A stretch of DNA of 64,000 nt from Bacillota bacterium (GTDB taxonomy: Bacteria; Bacillota; Clostridia; Lachnospirales; Lachnospiraceae). The stretch is taken from the NCBI GenBank assembly GCA_023414875.1, contig JAEZMV010000015.1, positions 186,001 through 250,000 of the forward strand. Reading direction: 5' to 3'. This document shows positions 8,542-17,484 of the stretch, one piece after another (the stretch's first letter is position 1; every line of letters starts with the position of its first letter). The notes below the pieces were generated by a model, which saw only the letters and a program-made list of their open reading frames with translations, made no database searches and was not told where the DNA came from. The position numbers and the translations under genes are program-made.

Positions 8542-10833
8542 TTATTCTACACCTTTTAAGGAGCTTACCATATCAATTTCCTTTACACGCTTTGAGAAGA
8601 AACGGTTAACAATAATTGAAAGAAATAAAGTACCAAAAATGCAATAAAGATAAGAACTAAATTGTACCATTATAATAAAATCAAATACGTTTCCCATAAA
8701 CTTGAAGATGTAATTAAGAATCCATACCCCGATAGGTATTCCCGGAATGATGCCCACCAAGGTCAGCCAAATATTTTGTGTTAATAACAACGTTCGGAGC
8801 TTTTTCGTTTGAAACCCAATAACCTTTAAAGTAGCCAGTTCTCTTTGACGCTCAGTAAAAGCCAGAACACCCAGATTATAGATTACAACCACCGCTAATG
8901 TGGCAGCAGCAAGCATTAATACATATACCAGAACATCCATTGCTTCAGTTAGATCGTTATAACTTTTAATCAACATCTTCTTTGTTTGTAGCTTTTTGAT
9001 GCCATCATCAGAGGCTTCCGATACAGTATCTTCGGATAATACCTTATCACTCAATAAAGAAGTAGGTTGAAACATATAACCGCAATCCTCATAGTATTCC
9101 TTCGACATCGTAATTCCCTGTGTAAAAGGAGTTCTATAGATGGCTCCAACTGTAGATGTATTCCATTTTTCTTCACCATACCTATGCCAGGATATCTCAT
9201 CGCCCTTTTTAATCTTTAAAAGTTCAGCCATTTTATAACTGATGGAAATCTGTTCGTTTGGCAGTTCAATTTCTTTCCGATCCTGATTCACAAAATTGAT
9301 TAAAGTGACATTATCGGTAACCAGTAATTCTCCGCTTCCTTTCTTACCATTTGCCTTCAATTCTACTACATCCTCCAGAACTGCTTGCCCGCCATATTTA
9401 TTCTTAAGGTTATCCAGCTTATCCTTTTCAATATTATCATCTAAATCTATCTTAGTTTCATATTGATTTATTACACCATAATTCCATTCGATAATATAAT
9501 CAAAGGTATCCTGCATGCCAAAAGCGCAGATCAGTAAAGCAGAGCAACCGAGTACTCCCACAATTGCCGTAATGGAGCGTCCTTTACATCGGAACACATC
9601 TCTTAGATTCCATTGGGTATGAAAGCTTAAACGTCTCCACAGCTTTAGACGATCAATGAAGCTATGCTTTAAATCTGTAGGTGCCTTGGGTCTAAGACTT
9701 TCAGAGGGTGTATCCTGAAGTACGTTACGACATGCAAAATAAGTTGCCAGAACACTCCCGACGATTGTCAGGAATACCATAACATACACCGAGGTCTGAA
9801 AAGAGGATCTCCAGTGTGGTAAAGTATAAGTTGTTTTCATCGGGCCGTAGAATAACTGGGGAAGAGTTAACGGGCCCAGAATTGATCCTATTACAGTGCC
9901 TACAACACTAATCCAGAAGCTATAGGAAATATAGTGAAGAAGAATACGTCTTCTTTTAAACCCAAGTGCCTTTAAAATACCGATTTGAGTTCTTTGGTTA
10001 TTTACCAATCTGGTCATCGTAGTAATAATTGTAAGCAGAGCAACCGCTAAAAATGCCACCGGAAAAATCTTACCCATAGCCTTGTGCTCTTTCACCTCTT
10101 CTTCAAATTGCATATAGCTTCTTAAGTTCTTTCTGTACAAAATTACACTGTATTTTCCATCCAATCGATTGTCTATTAATTGCTCCAGCCGAGAATTCAT
10201 AGCATGCTCTGTTGTTATCATAAGCTCTGTGAAAGCAAACGGCAGCTCCTTCCAATAGCCTTGTATCGGCAGATACCCGTAGCCATAATTCTCACGCACT
10301 GGAATAATATCATCATCGCCAGCCGAATATACATACTCAGGACTTATGATTAAGCCTTTGATGACTTTATCCATCGAATAACCGTAGGCAGAAACTCTAA
10401 TTGTATCCCCTACCTTAAGATTTATCGCTTTGGCAAAAAGCTGATCCAACCATATACCCTCTTGATCAGAAGAAAATTCCTCTCCCTCCAGTAGCTTAAA
10501 AGACGAGATGCGATTATCTTCAACAAAATGTAATTTTACAAGCGGTTTATTATCAAAATCAGCAATACTATCTATCGTTAATCTTCGCTCTACTCCGGTT
10601 ACTTCATCAATATCGGCTATAGCATCAGCTTTTTCCTTTGAGAAATCATTACTATAAATCCAAGCATCTGCTATGTTGGTTTCTTCGTAAAACTCATCAG
10701 ATATCTCCTGTAATCCTTTCCATTCGCTTCCCACACCTGAATAGATGAATAAACCTAATACAGTCATAAGAAATATAGAAATAAATTGAGTTTTATTTAA
10801 CTTCATATCTCGAAGCATTTTTCTTAATAACAT
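8542..10833 (-). CDS. FtsX/MacB-type ABC exporter permease
   Basis: A 763-residue membrane protein with one N-terminal helix (about residues 13-33), a large extracytoplasmic domain, three helices, then a repeat of the same plan. This is the duplicated FtsX-like permease architecture. FtsX-type sequence such as LVNNQRTQIGILKALGFKRR and FTERQRELATLKVIGFQTKK occurs once in each half. A TTG-initiated extension exists, but ATG 10833 follows AGGTG by 8 bases and overlaps the ATPase stop as ATGA. It pairs with the ATPase upstream. Likely jobs are export of, or resistance to, peptides or lipids; no accessory protein is nearby. Confidence 0.87.
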   Translation of the reverse strand: MLLRKMLRDMKLNKTQFISIFLMTVLGLFIYSGVGSEWKGLQEISDEFYEETNIADAWIYSNDFSKEKADAIADIDEVTGVERRLTIDSIADFDNKPLVKLHFVEDNRISSFKLLEGEEFSSDQEGIWLDQLFAKAINLKVGDTIRVSAYGYSMDKVIKGLIISPEYVYSAGDDDIIPVRENYGYGYLPIQGYWKELPFAFTELMITTEHAMNSRLEQLIDNRLDGKYSVILYRKNLRSYMQFEEEVKEHKAMGKIFPVAFLAVALLTIITTMTRLVNNQRTQIGILKALGFKRRRILLHYISYSFWISVVGTVIGSILGPLTLPQLFYGPMKTTYTLPHWRSSFQTSVYVMVFLTIVGSVLATYFACRNVLQDTPSESLRPKAPTDLKHSFIDRLKLWRRLSFHTQWNLRDVFRCKGRSITAIVGVLGCSALLICAFGMQDTFDYIIEWNYGVINQYETKIDLDDNIEKDKLDNLKNKYGGQAVLEDVVELKANGKKGSGELLVTDNVTLINFVNQDRKEIELPNEQISISYKMAELLKIKKGDEISWHRYGEEKWNTSTVGAIYRTPFTQGITMSKEYYEDCGYMFQPTSLLSDKVLSEDTVSEASDDGIKKLQTKKMLIKSYNDLTEAMDVLVYVLMLAAATLAVVVIYNLGVLAFTERQRELATLKVIGFQTKKLRTLLLTQNIWLTLVGIIPGIPIGVWILNYIFKFMGNVFDFIIMVQFSSYLYCIFGTLFLSIIVNRFFSKRVKEIDMVSSLKGVE

Positions 10834-11534
10834 CACCAATTCACCTCACTCACATCCAAAGGATTATCGTTGATTGTAACCTCTTTTATTTTGCCGTTTC
10901 TGATTTGAATCACTTTATCAGCGGCATGAGCTAATGCTGAGTTATGCGAAACAATGATAACTGTTTTATTCTGCTCCTTGCTAAGCTTTTGCAGCAAACT
11001 CAAAACAACGATGCCTGTTTCTGAATCCAGCGCTCCTGTTGGCTCATCACATAACAGCATTGTTGGATTTTTGCAAATAGCTCTCGCAATGGAAACTCTT
11101 TGCTGTTCCCCACCGGAAAGCTGCGAAGGAAATTTATTCATATGGGCTTCCAATCCGACGGATGCAAGAACGACTTCCGCATCCATAGCATTTTTTACAA
11201 CTTCTTTGGTTAACGCAACATTCTCCAAAGCTGTTAAAGTTGGTATCAAATTGTAAAACTGGAACACAAAACCAACATTAGCTGCCCGGTACTGAGTTAA
11301 TTCATCATCCTTATACTTGGTAATCGTTTTTTCATTGATGATAATATCTCCTGACGTTGCATAATCCATTCCACCAAGCAAATTTAATACCGTAGATTTC
11401 CCTGCTCCACTGGGCCCTAGTATAACAACAAACTCGCCTTCCTTTATTGAGAAGCTGATTCTATCTACCGCCAAAAGCTTTGTTTCTCCAATCACGTATT
11501 CCTTCGTAACCTCTTTAAATTCAATAATATTCAT
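10833..11534 (-). CDS. MacB/LolD-type ABC ATPase
   Basis: ATPase partner of the FtsX-type permease; 233 residues. It contains Walker A GPSGAGKST, the Q-loop in FVFQFYNLIPTLTALENV, the signature LSGGEQQRVSIARA, Walker B LLCDEPTGALD and the switch histidine in VSHNSA. GGGGGAAGT precedes the ATG. It is the first gene of a two-gene operon whose promoter is flanked by TetR-type palindromes shared with the divergent tetR gene. Confidence 0.92.
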   Translation of the reverse strand: MNIIEFKEVTKEYVIGETKLLAVDRISFSIKEGEFVVILGPSGAGKSTVLNLLGGMDYATSGDIIINEKTITKYKDDELTQYRAANVGFVFQFYNLIPTLTALENVALTKEVVKNAMDAEVVLASVGLEAHMNKFPSQLSGGEQQRVSIARAICKNPTMLLCDEPTGALDSETGIVVLSLLQKLSKEQNKTVIIVSHNSALAHAADKVIQIRNGKIKEVTINDNPLDVSEVNW

Positions 11535-11604
11535 ACTTCCCCCATTCTGCCTTTACGGTTATTCCGCTTTACTAGGCGCAATGTAATATTATAACAACAT
11601 GAAT

Positions 11605-11620
11605 ATGAAATACGTTTCAT
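11605..11620. promoter_or_regulatory. operator palindrome 1 (ATGAAA-N4-TTTCAT)
   Basis: Perfect 6-bp half sites ATGAAA and TTTCAT with a 4-base centre. It lies just downstream of the ABC operon -10 box, over the expected start of transcription. Confidence 0.7.
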
Positions 11621-11629
11621 GTTTGTAGT

Positions 11630-11658
11630 ATTATATAATTATATTATATTACTGTCAA
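11630..11658 (-). promoter_or_regulatory. sigma-A promoter of the MacB-type ABC operon
   Basis: Minus-strand TTGACA (11658-11653), 17-base spacer, TATAAT (11635-11630). Operators 1 and 2 flank it on both sides. Confidence 0.82.
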
Positions 11659-11665
11659 GTATAAT

Positions 11666-11681
11666 ATGAAACTTATTTCAT
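11666..11681. promoter_or_regulatory. operator palindrome 2 (ATGAAA-N4-TTTCAT)
   Basis: Second copy with the same half sites, extended by AT on each side. It lies between the two divergent promoters, just upstream of the ABC -35 box. Confidence 0.7.
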
Positions 11682-11690
11682 ATTTTTAAT

Positions 11691-11706
11691 GTGAAATTAG
11701 TTTCAT
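11691..11706. promoter_or_regulatory. operator palindrome 3 (GTGAAA-N4-TTTCAT)
   Basis: Third copy with one half-site mismatch, immediately upstream of the tetR -35 box. A degenerate fourth site (AAATAAGTTTCAT, about 11721-11733) sits inside the tetR promoter spacer. Confidence 0.65.
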
Positions 11707-11713
11707 ATCCGGG

Positions 11714-11742
11714 TTGACGAAAATAAGTTTCATTATTATAAT
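11714..11742 (+). promoter_or_regulatory. sigma-A promoter of divergent tetR
   Basis: TTGACG (11714-11719), 17-base spacer, TATAAT (11737-11742). The spacer contains a degenerate operator half, so repression by steric block is expected. Confidence 0.8.
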
Positions 11743-11772
11743 CAAAGATAGTAAAAACAAGGAGGTTCTCTT

Positions 11773-12378
11773 ATGAGTAATCAACAGATAAGAAAGCCAC
11801 AGCAACAACGCTCGATTGAAAAGCGAAATAAAATTATTGAAGCAGGCTATCAATTATTTTCTGAAAAGGGATACTATAAAACAAATACAGCTGAGATTGC
11901 TAAATTAGCCGGGGTGTCTACCGGTATTGTATATAGTTATTTTAAAGATAAGAAAGATATTTTTATGATAGTTATTAAAGAGTATGAGAAATCGATTGAA
12001 GCACCGATCTATCATTTAATTCAAAACCTGAAACCTCCTTTTGATTTAGCAAGTGTAGTCAGGCAAATCATTATAAAACTCACAGAAACTCACACTATGG
12101 CTAAATCCGTACATGAAGAGCTGCAGGCGCTTGCTCACACAGATGAAGAAATAGGAGCTTTATTTTGCCAAATTCAATCTGATTTTGCTTTAAATACCGT
12201 TAATATCATGGAGAAATTAGGTATTCATACCGATAATGCTTACGAAAAGGCTCTTCTGATTTTCTCACTTGTTGAATACCTAAATCATGAGATGGTCTAT
12301 CATCAGCACGAATACCTAAATTATGAGGTTATGACCGAAGTAGTCATAAAAACAATCGTAGATATGCTTACCAGTTAA
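11773..12378 (+). CDS. TetR-family regulator, divergent to the MacB-type ABC operon
   Basis: 201 residues with the helix-turn-helix TAEIAKLAGVSTGIVYSYFKDKKDIF at about residues 33-58; the C-terminal half is the presumed effector domain. AAGGAGG precedes the ATG. Three to four copies of an ATGAAA-N4-TTTCAT palindrome cover both its own promoter and that of the divergent ABC operon. It therefore most likely represses both and is relieved by a transported compound. The last codons are part of the terminator stem. Confidence 0.88.
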   Translation: MSNQQIRKPQQQRSIEKRNKIIEAGYQLFSEKGYYKTNTAEIAKLAGVSTGIVYSYFKDKKDIFMIVIKEYEKSIEAPIYHLIQNLKPPFDLASVVRQIIIKLTETHTMAKSVHEELQALAHTDEEIGALFCQIQSDFALNTVNIMEKLGIHTDNAYEKALLIFSLVEYLNHEMVYHQHEYLNYEVMTEVVIKTIVDMLTS

Positions 12379-12390
12379 GCATATCTACGA
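12356..12390 (+). terminator. terminator overlapping the tetR 3' end
   Basis: A perfect 15-bp stem: TCGTAGATATGCTTA (12356-12370) with TAAGCATATCTACGA (12376-12390), followed by TTTTATGTTT. The stop codon lies inside the hairpin. Confidence 0.88.
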
Positions 12391-12536
12391 TTTTATGTTT
12401 GTAGGTTTTCGCTATATCAAATGTCTTATCGCCACTTAATCTTTCATGCTTTTCCAACATAGGAATTCCAATTATTGTTCATTCTTCTCATGATACGAAG
12501 TAAAATACCTCTGAATAAGGTCTACTTTTTTCTTAG

Positions 12537-13715
12537 TTAATCTCTGGTTAATAATTTTTTATAAGACTTATCTATCATTAATGCTCCCAGCGGTGCTGTA
12601 AATATAATTGATAAAACTGCTACTGTCAGCACCTTATCTCCACATGCCAGTCCCATGGATAACGGAATCGCCCCAATCGCTGCCTGAACCGTTGCCTTCG
12701 GTGTATAAGCCAACATACAAAAAACCCGCTCCTTAATGGGCAATCGTGTTTTCCATAAGCATACCAATACGCCAACCATCCGAATCAAAAGTGCTCCAAT
12801 TATAACTAATAAAGCTACACCACCGGCTGAAACAGCATATCGCAGATCAACCGTAGCACCAACCAGGACAAATAATATGACTTCTGCAGCCACCCATAAT
12901 TTATTAAACTTGATTGATAATCGTTTTGCCAGAACTTCATAGGTCTTGTATAGAGTACCTGCCATACTCATAATTGCTAATAAACCGGACATAGGTATCA
13001 CACCACATAATCTATGCTCCATCTCAATCAACAAAAAACTGATTCCTAGTAAAATGATTACTTTTACTGAATCTCTTAAATGAAAGATATGAAAGAACTT
13101 TGATGTAATTAATCCAACTACTATACCAACTAATAATCCGACTAGGATTGCAATCGGAATTTGAAGAAAGTCCTTTACCATAATCTGTTCTCCGGAGGCC
13201 AAGGAGGTAAACGCGGTGAATAATACGATGACAAAGACATCATCAACGGATGCTCCTGCCAAAATAAGCCCGGGGATACTGTTCTTAGCACCATAGCCCT
13301 CCTCCATCAGCTTTATCATTCTGGGAACGATAACTGCAGGTGAAACTGCAGCTACCACTGCCCCCATAATCGCGGCTTCCAGAATTGTCATACCAAGTAA
13401 TTTTGGTGCAAGCAGGAGAATCCCAAGGATTTCAAAACATGCCGGAACAAAGCACATAAGAATCGCAGGTCTGCCTACTTTCTTTAAGGCTTTGATATCT
13501 AAGGATAAGCCGGCTCTGGTTAATATTATTACAAGAGCTAATTGCCGAAGATCAGCCGATATCATAAGAATCTTTTTATCCAAAAGATTGAGCGCATAAG
13601 GGCTTAATATCATACCGGTAATAAGCATTCCAAGCAGACTCGGCATTTTAAGCTTATTAAAAATTGATCCTAGCAATAAACCCAATAAAAATATATAAGC
13701 AAGACTTGTTAACAT
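12537..13715 (-). CDS. cation:proton antiporter, KefB/CPA2-like
   Basis: Integral membrane protein of 392 residues with about 12 hydrophobic segments and no cytosolic nucleotide-binding domain. The DD motif in LILAGASVDDVFVIVLF is the paired-aspartate ion site of CPA2 exchangers, and SPAVIVPRM lies in the preceding helix. The frame can start at 13778, but GGAGGAATTGCGG is followed directly by ATG 13715, giving a start at the first membrane helix. It stands alone. Na+/H+ or K+/H+ exchange is likely; the ion cannot be assigned. Confidence 0.85.
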   Translation of the reverse strand: MLTSLAYIFLLGLLLGSIFNKLKMPSLLGMLITGMILSPYALNLLDKKILMISADLRQLALVIILTRAGLSLDIKALKKVGRPAILMCFVPACFEILGILLLAPKLLGMTILEAAIMGAVVAAVSPAVIVPRMIKLMEEGYGAKNSIPGLILAGASVDDVFVIVLFTAFTSLASGEQIMVKDFLQIPIAILVGLLVGIVVGLITSKFFHIFHLRDSVKVIILLGISFLLIEMEHRLCGVIPMSGLLAIMSMAGTLYKTYEVLAKRLSIKFNKLWVAAEVILFVLVGATVDLRYAVSAGGVALLVIIGALLIRMVGVLVCLWKTRLPIKERVFCMLAYTPKATVQAAIGAIPLSMGLACGDKVLTVAVLSIIFTAPLGALMIDKSYKKLLTRD

Positions 13716-14118
13716 CCGCAATTCCTCCATATAATGATAATAATCAAATACAGTTCCTGTAATAGCCCCTGTCCTCATAAATTTTTATATAAACATTCAA
13801 TACTTTCCTTTCAAATTATACCATATCCTATCTGTGATGTTAATAAATTATAGATAAGATAGTTGACGTTCCTTATTATCTTCATTATTAGCAGGAATTT
13901 CAAACAGAAGAACATTTCGTAGGGAGCTTAATTGTGCATAGATTTTTAATACAAACGAATTAAATGTATACACAAAGGACTGAGTCCGATACAATACCGG
14001 ATTCAGTCCTAAAGAGTTGCTTTATTAAATTGTCCATAATGATTTCGTTTGATTAAAACTCGTTAATATCAATAATATAACTTACTATTGTTTCGTATAA
14101 CCTACATATTATAGCAGA
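13716..14118. other. intergenic region without a gene
   Basis: Apart from the antiporter leader and one hairpin (13976-14010), I see no coding character, repeat or promoter of clear quality. Confidence 0.5.
13976..14010. terminator. 13-bp hairpin downstream of merR
   Basis: AGGACTGAGTCCG (13976-13988) pairs with CGGATTCAGTCCT (13998-14010) with one G-T wobble. There is no T-run on either side, so function as a terminator is uncertain. Confidence 0.45.
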
Positions 14119-14931
14119 TTATGACCTCTTCTTTTTTATCGGAAACTGCACTTCCGTCAGCCATTCATCTTCAGTATCTTTATTCCAGATTCCATCAAAA
14201 AAGGATTCTCTGGGATGATCCAAAGACTCATAGCCGTTATCTTCCATCCAGCGAGTTATGGCACCGTAAGCATTCCCAAGGGTGGAATAGGGTCCTCTGT
14301 GCAATACACAGGCTGCCTCCGGTACATAATCAATATGCCTGAATTTTACCATATCGCTTTCCTCTCTGGCTTCTACTACTGCTTCGCATACCTCAACATC
14401 AATGTTTTCCTCCTTATATTCTCCATCGTGGTATATATTGAAGCAATATTCTGGTACGGCACATACGCATCCCAGTCGTTCCATTTCTTCACCCATTGGA
14501 GGTACGATCGTAAAGAAATCATTATAACCGGAAACAACTCTTCTCATAGAGGCAACGATAACCTCCGGTAATTCTTTTATAATAATATTATAATCCATAT
14601 AGAAATCTCCTTGATTCGTATGCAGATAATGCTCCACTTGTGCGAGCTTTTTTGTACTATCTGCGATTGCATTTAGGAGCTGTTCTTTTTTTAATTGAAG
14701 TAATCTATCCATAGGTATGCCCTTCCTGATATCAATTATTTCTTCCATACTAAATCCCATTTGCCTTAAGGCAAGTATCTGATGAAGCACCGGCAGCTGA
14801 TCCGAGGTGTAATAACGGTAGCCGGTGAAATCATCGATATAGGCAGGTTTTAAAAGGCCAATCTCGTCATAATAACGTAATGCCTTTATGGTTACCCTGT
14901 TCATTTTAGAAAACATTCCGATCTTATACAT
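14119..14931 (-). CDS. MerR-family activator with GyrI-like effector domain (BmrR-like)
   Basis: 270 residues in three parts. The N-terminal MerR winged helix is MYKIGMFSKMNRVTIKALRY followed by YDEIGLLKP. A coiled coil spans about residues 80-115. A GyrI-like drug-binding domain follows from about residue 120 to the end, with HRGPYSTLGNAYGAITRWM, the region that contacts ligands in BmrR. It is encoded behind the ABC pair that it probably controls, and both it and the pair have MerR-type promoters with 19-base spacers. It likely senses bulky cationic drugs, but ligand identity is unknown. Confidence 0.9.
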   Translation of the reverse strand: MYKIGMFSKMNRVTIKALRYYDEIGLLKPAYIDDFTGYRYYTSDQLPVLHQILALRQMGFSMEEIIDIRKGIPMDRLLQLKKEQLLNAIADSTKKLAQVEHYLHTNQGDFYMDYNIIIKELPEVIVASMRRVVSGYNDFFTIVPPMGEEMERLGCVCAVPEYCFNIYHDGEYKEENIDVEVCEAVVEAREESDMVKFRHIDYVPEAACVLHRGPYSTLGNAYGAITRWMEDNGYESLDHPRESFFDGIWNKDTEDEWLTEVQFPIKKKRS

Positions 14932-14960
14932 ACATTGTCCCCCTGATAGCTCTTTTCCTC

Positions 14961-14991
14961 ATTTTAACATCTACTACTATGGGAGAGTCAA
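14961..14991 (-). promoter_or_regulatory. MerR-type promoter (19-bp spacer) of merR
   Basis: TTGACT (14991-14986) and TAAAAT (14966-14961) are 19 bases apart. The overlong spacer is the hallmark of promoters activated by MerR proteins. The start TTGACTCTCC is shared with the promoter of the ABC ATPase gene at 16519-16549. Confidence 0.7.
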
Positions 14992-14996
14992 GTGTT

Positions 14997-15746
14997 TTAT
15001 TCCCACTTGAAGAACTTTATTGAAATAAGAATACTAACTAGAGCAATTACTGCCATGACACAGATCGAGAATAATAAGTTTTCCGGTGTATTCCCCAAGG
15101 AGAAACCCTTCAGAAGCTTAATTCCTTGTGTCAACGGCATAAAATCAGTTACCTTTTGCATTGCTTTCGGTAGTACTTCATAGGGTACCGTAGCCCCTGA
15201 AAGAAATAACATTGGAAAATAAACTAATGTACATAATAGATTTGCGGTTTTAATATTAGGTGATACACTGGCTAACATCATTCCTATTCCGTAAATTGCC
15301 AGCATAACCAGTAAGTACGATAGAACGAAGGCTATTATTGAGCCCTCCATACGATATTCAAAAAATATTTTTACAACAGCATAAACTCCAAGTGATGATA
15401 CAACTGCGATTACAGATTGAATGATCATTTGAGAAAATAGTAGTAGGCCTGGGTTAACCGGAGTAACCTTAAAACGTTTTAATATTTTCTTATGACGATA
15501 ATCCGCTACGCTTAATGGAATTCCCATCAGCCCGGTAGCGCAGATTCCTATGGACACGATTGCACCAAAAGACTGCTGCATAAAGGTATAATCCGCACCT
15601 TCAAAAGCCGGTTTATTTTTGTAGATAATTCCGAGTATAATCGCCATAGCCATAGGAAATACCATTCCGAAAAAGATTGAATCCATACTACGTATTGCGA
15701 GTTTACTCTCAGTTATGATCATTGCTACAAATGCTTTCATCTTCAT
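14997..15746 (-). CDS. ABC-2 type exporter permease (DrrB-like)
   Basis: 249-residue membrane subunit with six hydrophobic segments and the ABC-2 run MMLASVSPNIKTANLLCTLVYFPMLFLSGATVP near the C-terminal half. ATG 15746 follows GGGGAGG by about 9 bases. An upstream frame to 15797 exists, but it would lie wholly inside the ATPase gene. The 38-base overlap with the ATPase gene implies tight coupling. With that ATPase it forms a DrrAB-like exporter, probably induced through the MerR protein encoded next. Confidence 0.85.
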   Translation of the reverse strand: MKMKAFVAMIITESKLAIRSMDSIFFGMVFPMAMAIILGIIYKNKPAFEGADYTFMQQSFGAIVSIGICATGLMGIPLSVADYRHKKILKRFKVTPVNPGLLLFSQMIIQSVIAVVSSLGVYAVVKIFFEYRMEGSIIAFVLSYLLVMLAIYGIGMMLASVSPNIKTANLLCTLVYFPMLFLSGATVPYEVLPKAMQKVTDFMPLTQGIKLLKGFSLGNTPENLLFSICVMAVIALVSILISIKFFKWE

Positions 15747-16464
15747 CTTCCTCTTCCTCCCCTGAATACCATAAATAGGCTTCTTCGAATTTGTCATATG
15801 GGCTATTTGCTAATAGCTCCTTCACAGTGCCCATTGCTACGGTTTTACCTTTTTTTAATATACATACTCTGTCACATAATGCTTCCACCTCATCCATATA
15901 ATGTGAGGTCAAAAGGATGGTTAATCCCTTTGATTTTAATTTAGCAAGATGTTTCCATACATCCCTGCGCGCTTTGGAATCTAATCCGGTCGTCAATTCA
16001 TCCAGAAAAACAAGTTCCGGTTTTGGAATTAAGGCTAGAAGAACGGATAGCTTTTGCCTTTCACCACCGGACAGCTCCGAAACCATTTTATTAATCATCG
16101 GGCTAAGACCAAAGGTCTTTAGTAACTCTTTCCAGTCATCCGGATTACGGTATAGGGAAGCTGTTAATCTGCACATTTCACTCACCTTGATTTTGTCCTG
16201 ATAATTTGTCTGCTGAAACTGTACACCTACTTTTTCAAATAATTCTTTTCTGTTACTACTAGGATCCATACCTAAGACCTGTACCGTTCCTGCATTGTGC
16301 TTTTTTGTACCAAGAATGCACTCAATCGTTGTAGATTTTCCTGCTCCGTTGTGTCCCAGTAATCCAAAAATTTCTCCTCTGTTGACCTCAAAGCTTAAGT
16401 CATCTACTGCTGTTAGATTCTTATAACTCTTTTTTAATCCGTTGACGGTTAAAGCTGCTTGCAT
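15709..16464 (-). CDS. ABC exporter ATPase (DrrA-like)
   Basis: 251 residues with Walker A GHNGAGKST, signature LSGGERQKLS, switch TSHYMDE and a Walker B reading VFLDELTTGLD. The usual DEP is DEL here, a mild departure, but the catalytic Glu is kept. The C-terminus ends in an acidic run GEEEEDEDES that lies in the region overlapping the permease gene. GGAGGTACAAG precedes the ATG. The promoter has a 19-base spacer, so transcription is expected to need MerR activation. Confidence 0.9.
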   Translation of the reverse strand: MQAALTVNGLKKSYKNLTAVDDLSFEVNRGEIFGLLGHNGAGKSTTIECILGTKKHNAGTVQVLGMDPSSNRKELFEKVGVQFQQTNYQDKIKVSEMCRLTASLYRNPDDWKELLKTFGLSPMINKMVSELSGGERQKLSVLLALIPKPELVFLDELTTGLDSKARRDVWKHLAKLKSKGLTILLTSHYMDEVEALCDRVCILKKGKTVAMGTVKELLANSPYDKFEEAYLWYSGEEEEDEDESICSNDHN

Positions 16465-16518
16465 CTTGTACCTCCTTTTCCTTGGAGGAATTTGTCCTCC
16501 GTTATTTTTTACAATCTC

Positions 16519-16549
16519 AGTATAAAACCTCCCTTTACAGGAGAGTCAA
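16519..16549 (-). promoter_or_regulatory. MerR-type promoter of the DrrAB-like operon
   Basis: TTGACT (16549-16544), 19-base spacer holding the dyad CTCC-N7-GGAG, then TATACT (16524-16519). Dyad plus long spacer fit activation by the BmrR-like protein encoded in the same operon. Confidence 0.78.
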
Positions 16550-16607
16550 GGGGCAAAAGCATTTTATTTCATAAATAGTTGGGAGAACTTTTTGATGAAA
16601 TAAAAAA

Positions 16608-16632
16608 GCTTCCGCAATTTGAAAGCGGAAGC
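16608..16632 (-). terminator. terminator of the second FtsX-type ABC operon
   Basis: GCTTCCGC (16608-16615) and GCGGAAGC (16625-16632) form an 8-bp GC-rich stem followed on the minus strand by a run of six T. Confidence 0.85.
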
Positions 16633-16644
16633 CGTATCTATCTA

Positions 16645-17325
16645 TTATTTCACTAATTCAAGTTCTCCATCTCTAACAAAGATCACACGATTACCATACC
16701 CTGCAGATTCCTTTGAATGAGTAACCTGTATTACTGTCTTACCCTCTTCTTGATTGATTTTCTTAAATAACTCCATTATTTCCGTGCCGGTTTTAGAATC
16801 TAGATTTCCAATCGGTTCATCGGCAAGAATAATATCAGGGTTATTGATTAATGCTCTGGCGATGGCAACTCTCTGCTGCTGACCCCCAGACAATCTGGTA
16901 GGATACGACTTTCTCTTATCAGAAAGACCAACCACTTCGAGCAAATGAATTAATCGTTCCTTATAATCCTTTTTCTTTCCTCCGTTTAACAATACCGGTA
17001 ATAGAATATTATCTTCCACAGACAGATGAGGAACCAGATTGTAGAATTGAAATACAAAGCCGATTGAATTACGTCTCATTTCACTTTCTTCAGAATCCTT
17101 CATCTTATGAAGAGCCTTTTTATCTACCTTAATTGCCCCTGAAGTAGGCTTCTCCAAACCTCCCATTAGGTATAATAAAGTGCTTTTACCAGATCCGCTG
17201 GGCCCCATAATCGATACAAACTCACCTTTAAAGATTTCCAGGTTGATATTTTTAATTACATCAACCGAAACCTCTTCATTTTGATATGTTTTATTCAATT
17301 CGTATAATTCAATTACTTTTTCCAT
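16645..17325 (-). CDS. MacB/LolD-type ABC ATPase of the second FtsX exporter
   Basis: 226 residues with Walker A GPSGSGKST, signature LSGGQQQRVAIARA, Walker B ILADEPIGNLDS and the switch in QVTHSKESA. The longest frame starts at 17373 with an arginine/cysteine-rich stretch that looks non-coding; GGAG precedes ATG 17325 and gives a normal family N-terminus. It is the second gene of the operon, about 160 bases after its permease. That gap contains a GC-rich inverted repeat but no promoter I can defend. Confidence 0.9.
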   Translation of the reverse strand: MEKVIELYELNKTYQNEEVSVDVIKNINLEIFKGEFVSIMGPSGSGKSTLLYLMGGLEKPTSGAIKVDKKALHKMKDSEESEMRRNSIGFVFQFYNLVPHLSVEDNILLPVLLNGGKKKDYKERLIHLLEVVGLSDKRKSYPTRLSGGQQQRVAIARALINNPDIILADEPIGNLDSKTGTEIMELFKKINQEEGKTVIQVTHSKESAGYGNRVIFVRDGELELVK

Positions 17326-17484
17326 ATTTTCTCCATTCCGCCGCCGACAGCGGCACAAACAATACCTAAGCAAATTTACTAATTCGCTTTGCGAAAGTGA
17401 TTATTTTCTCATTTTTCAGTCCTGTAAAAGTATCTTGCGCATTGTGAAAGATTAATATCTAACACATTAATTATTCTGTATCCT

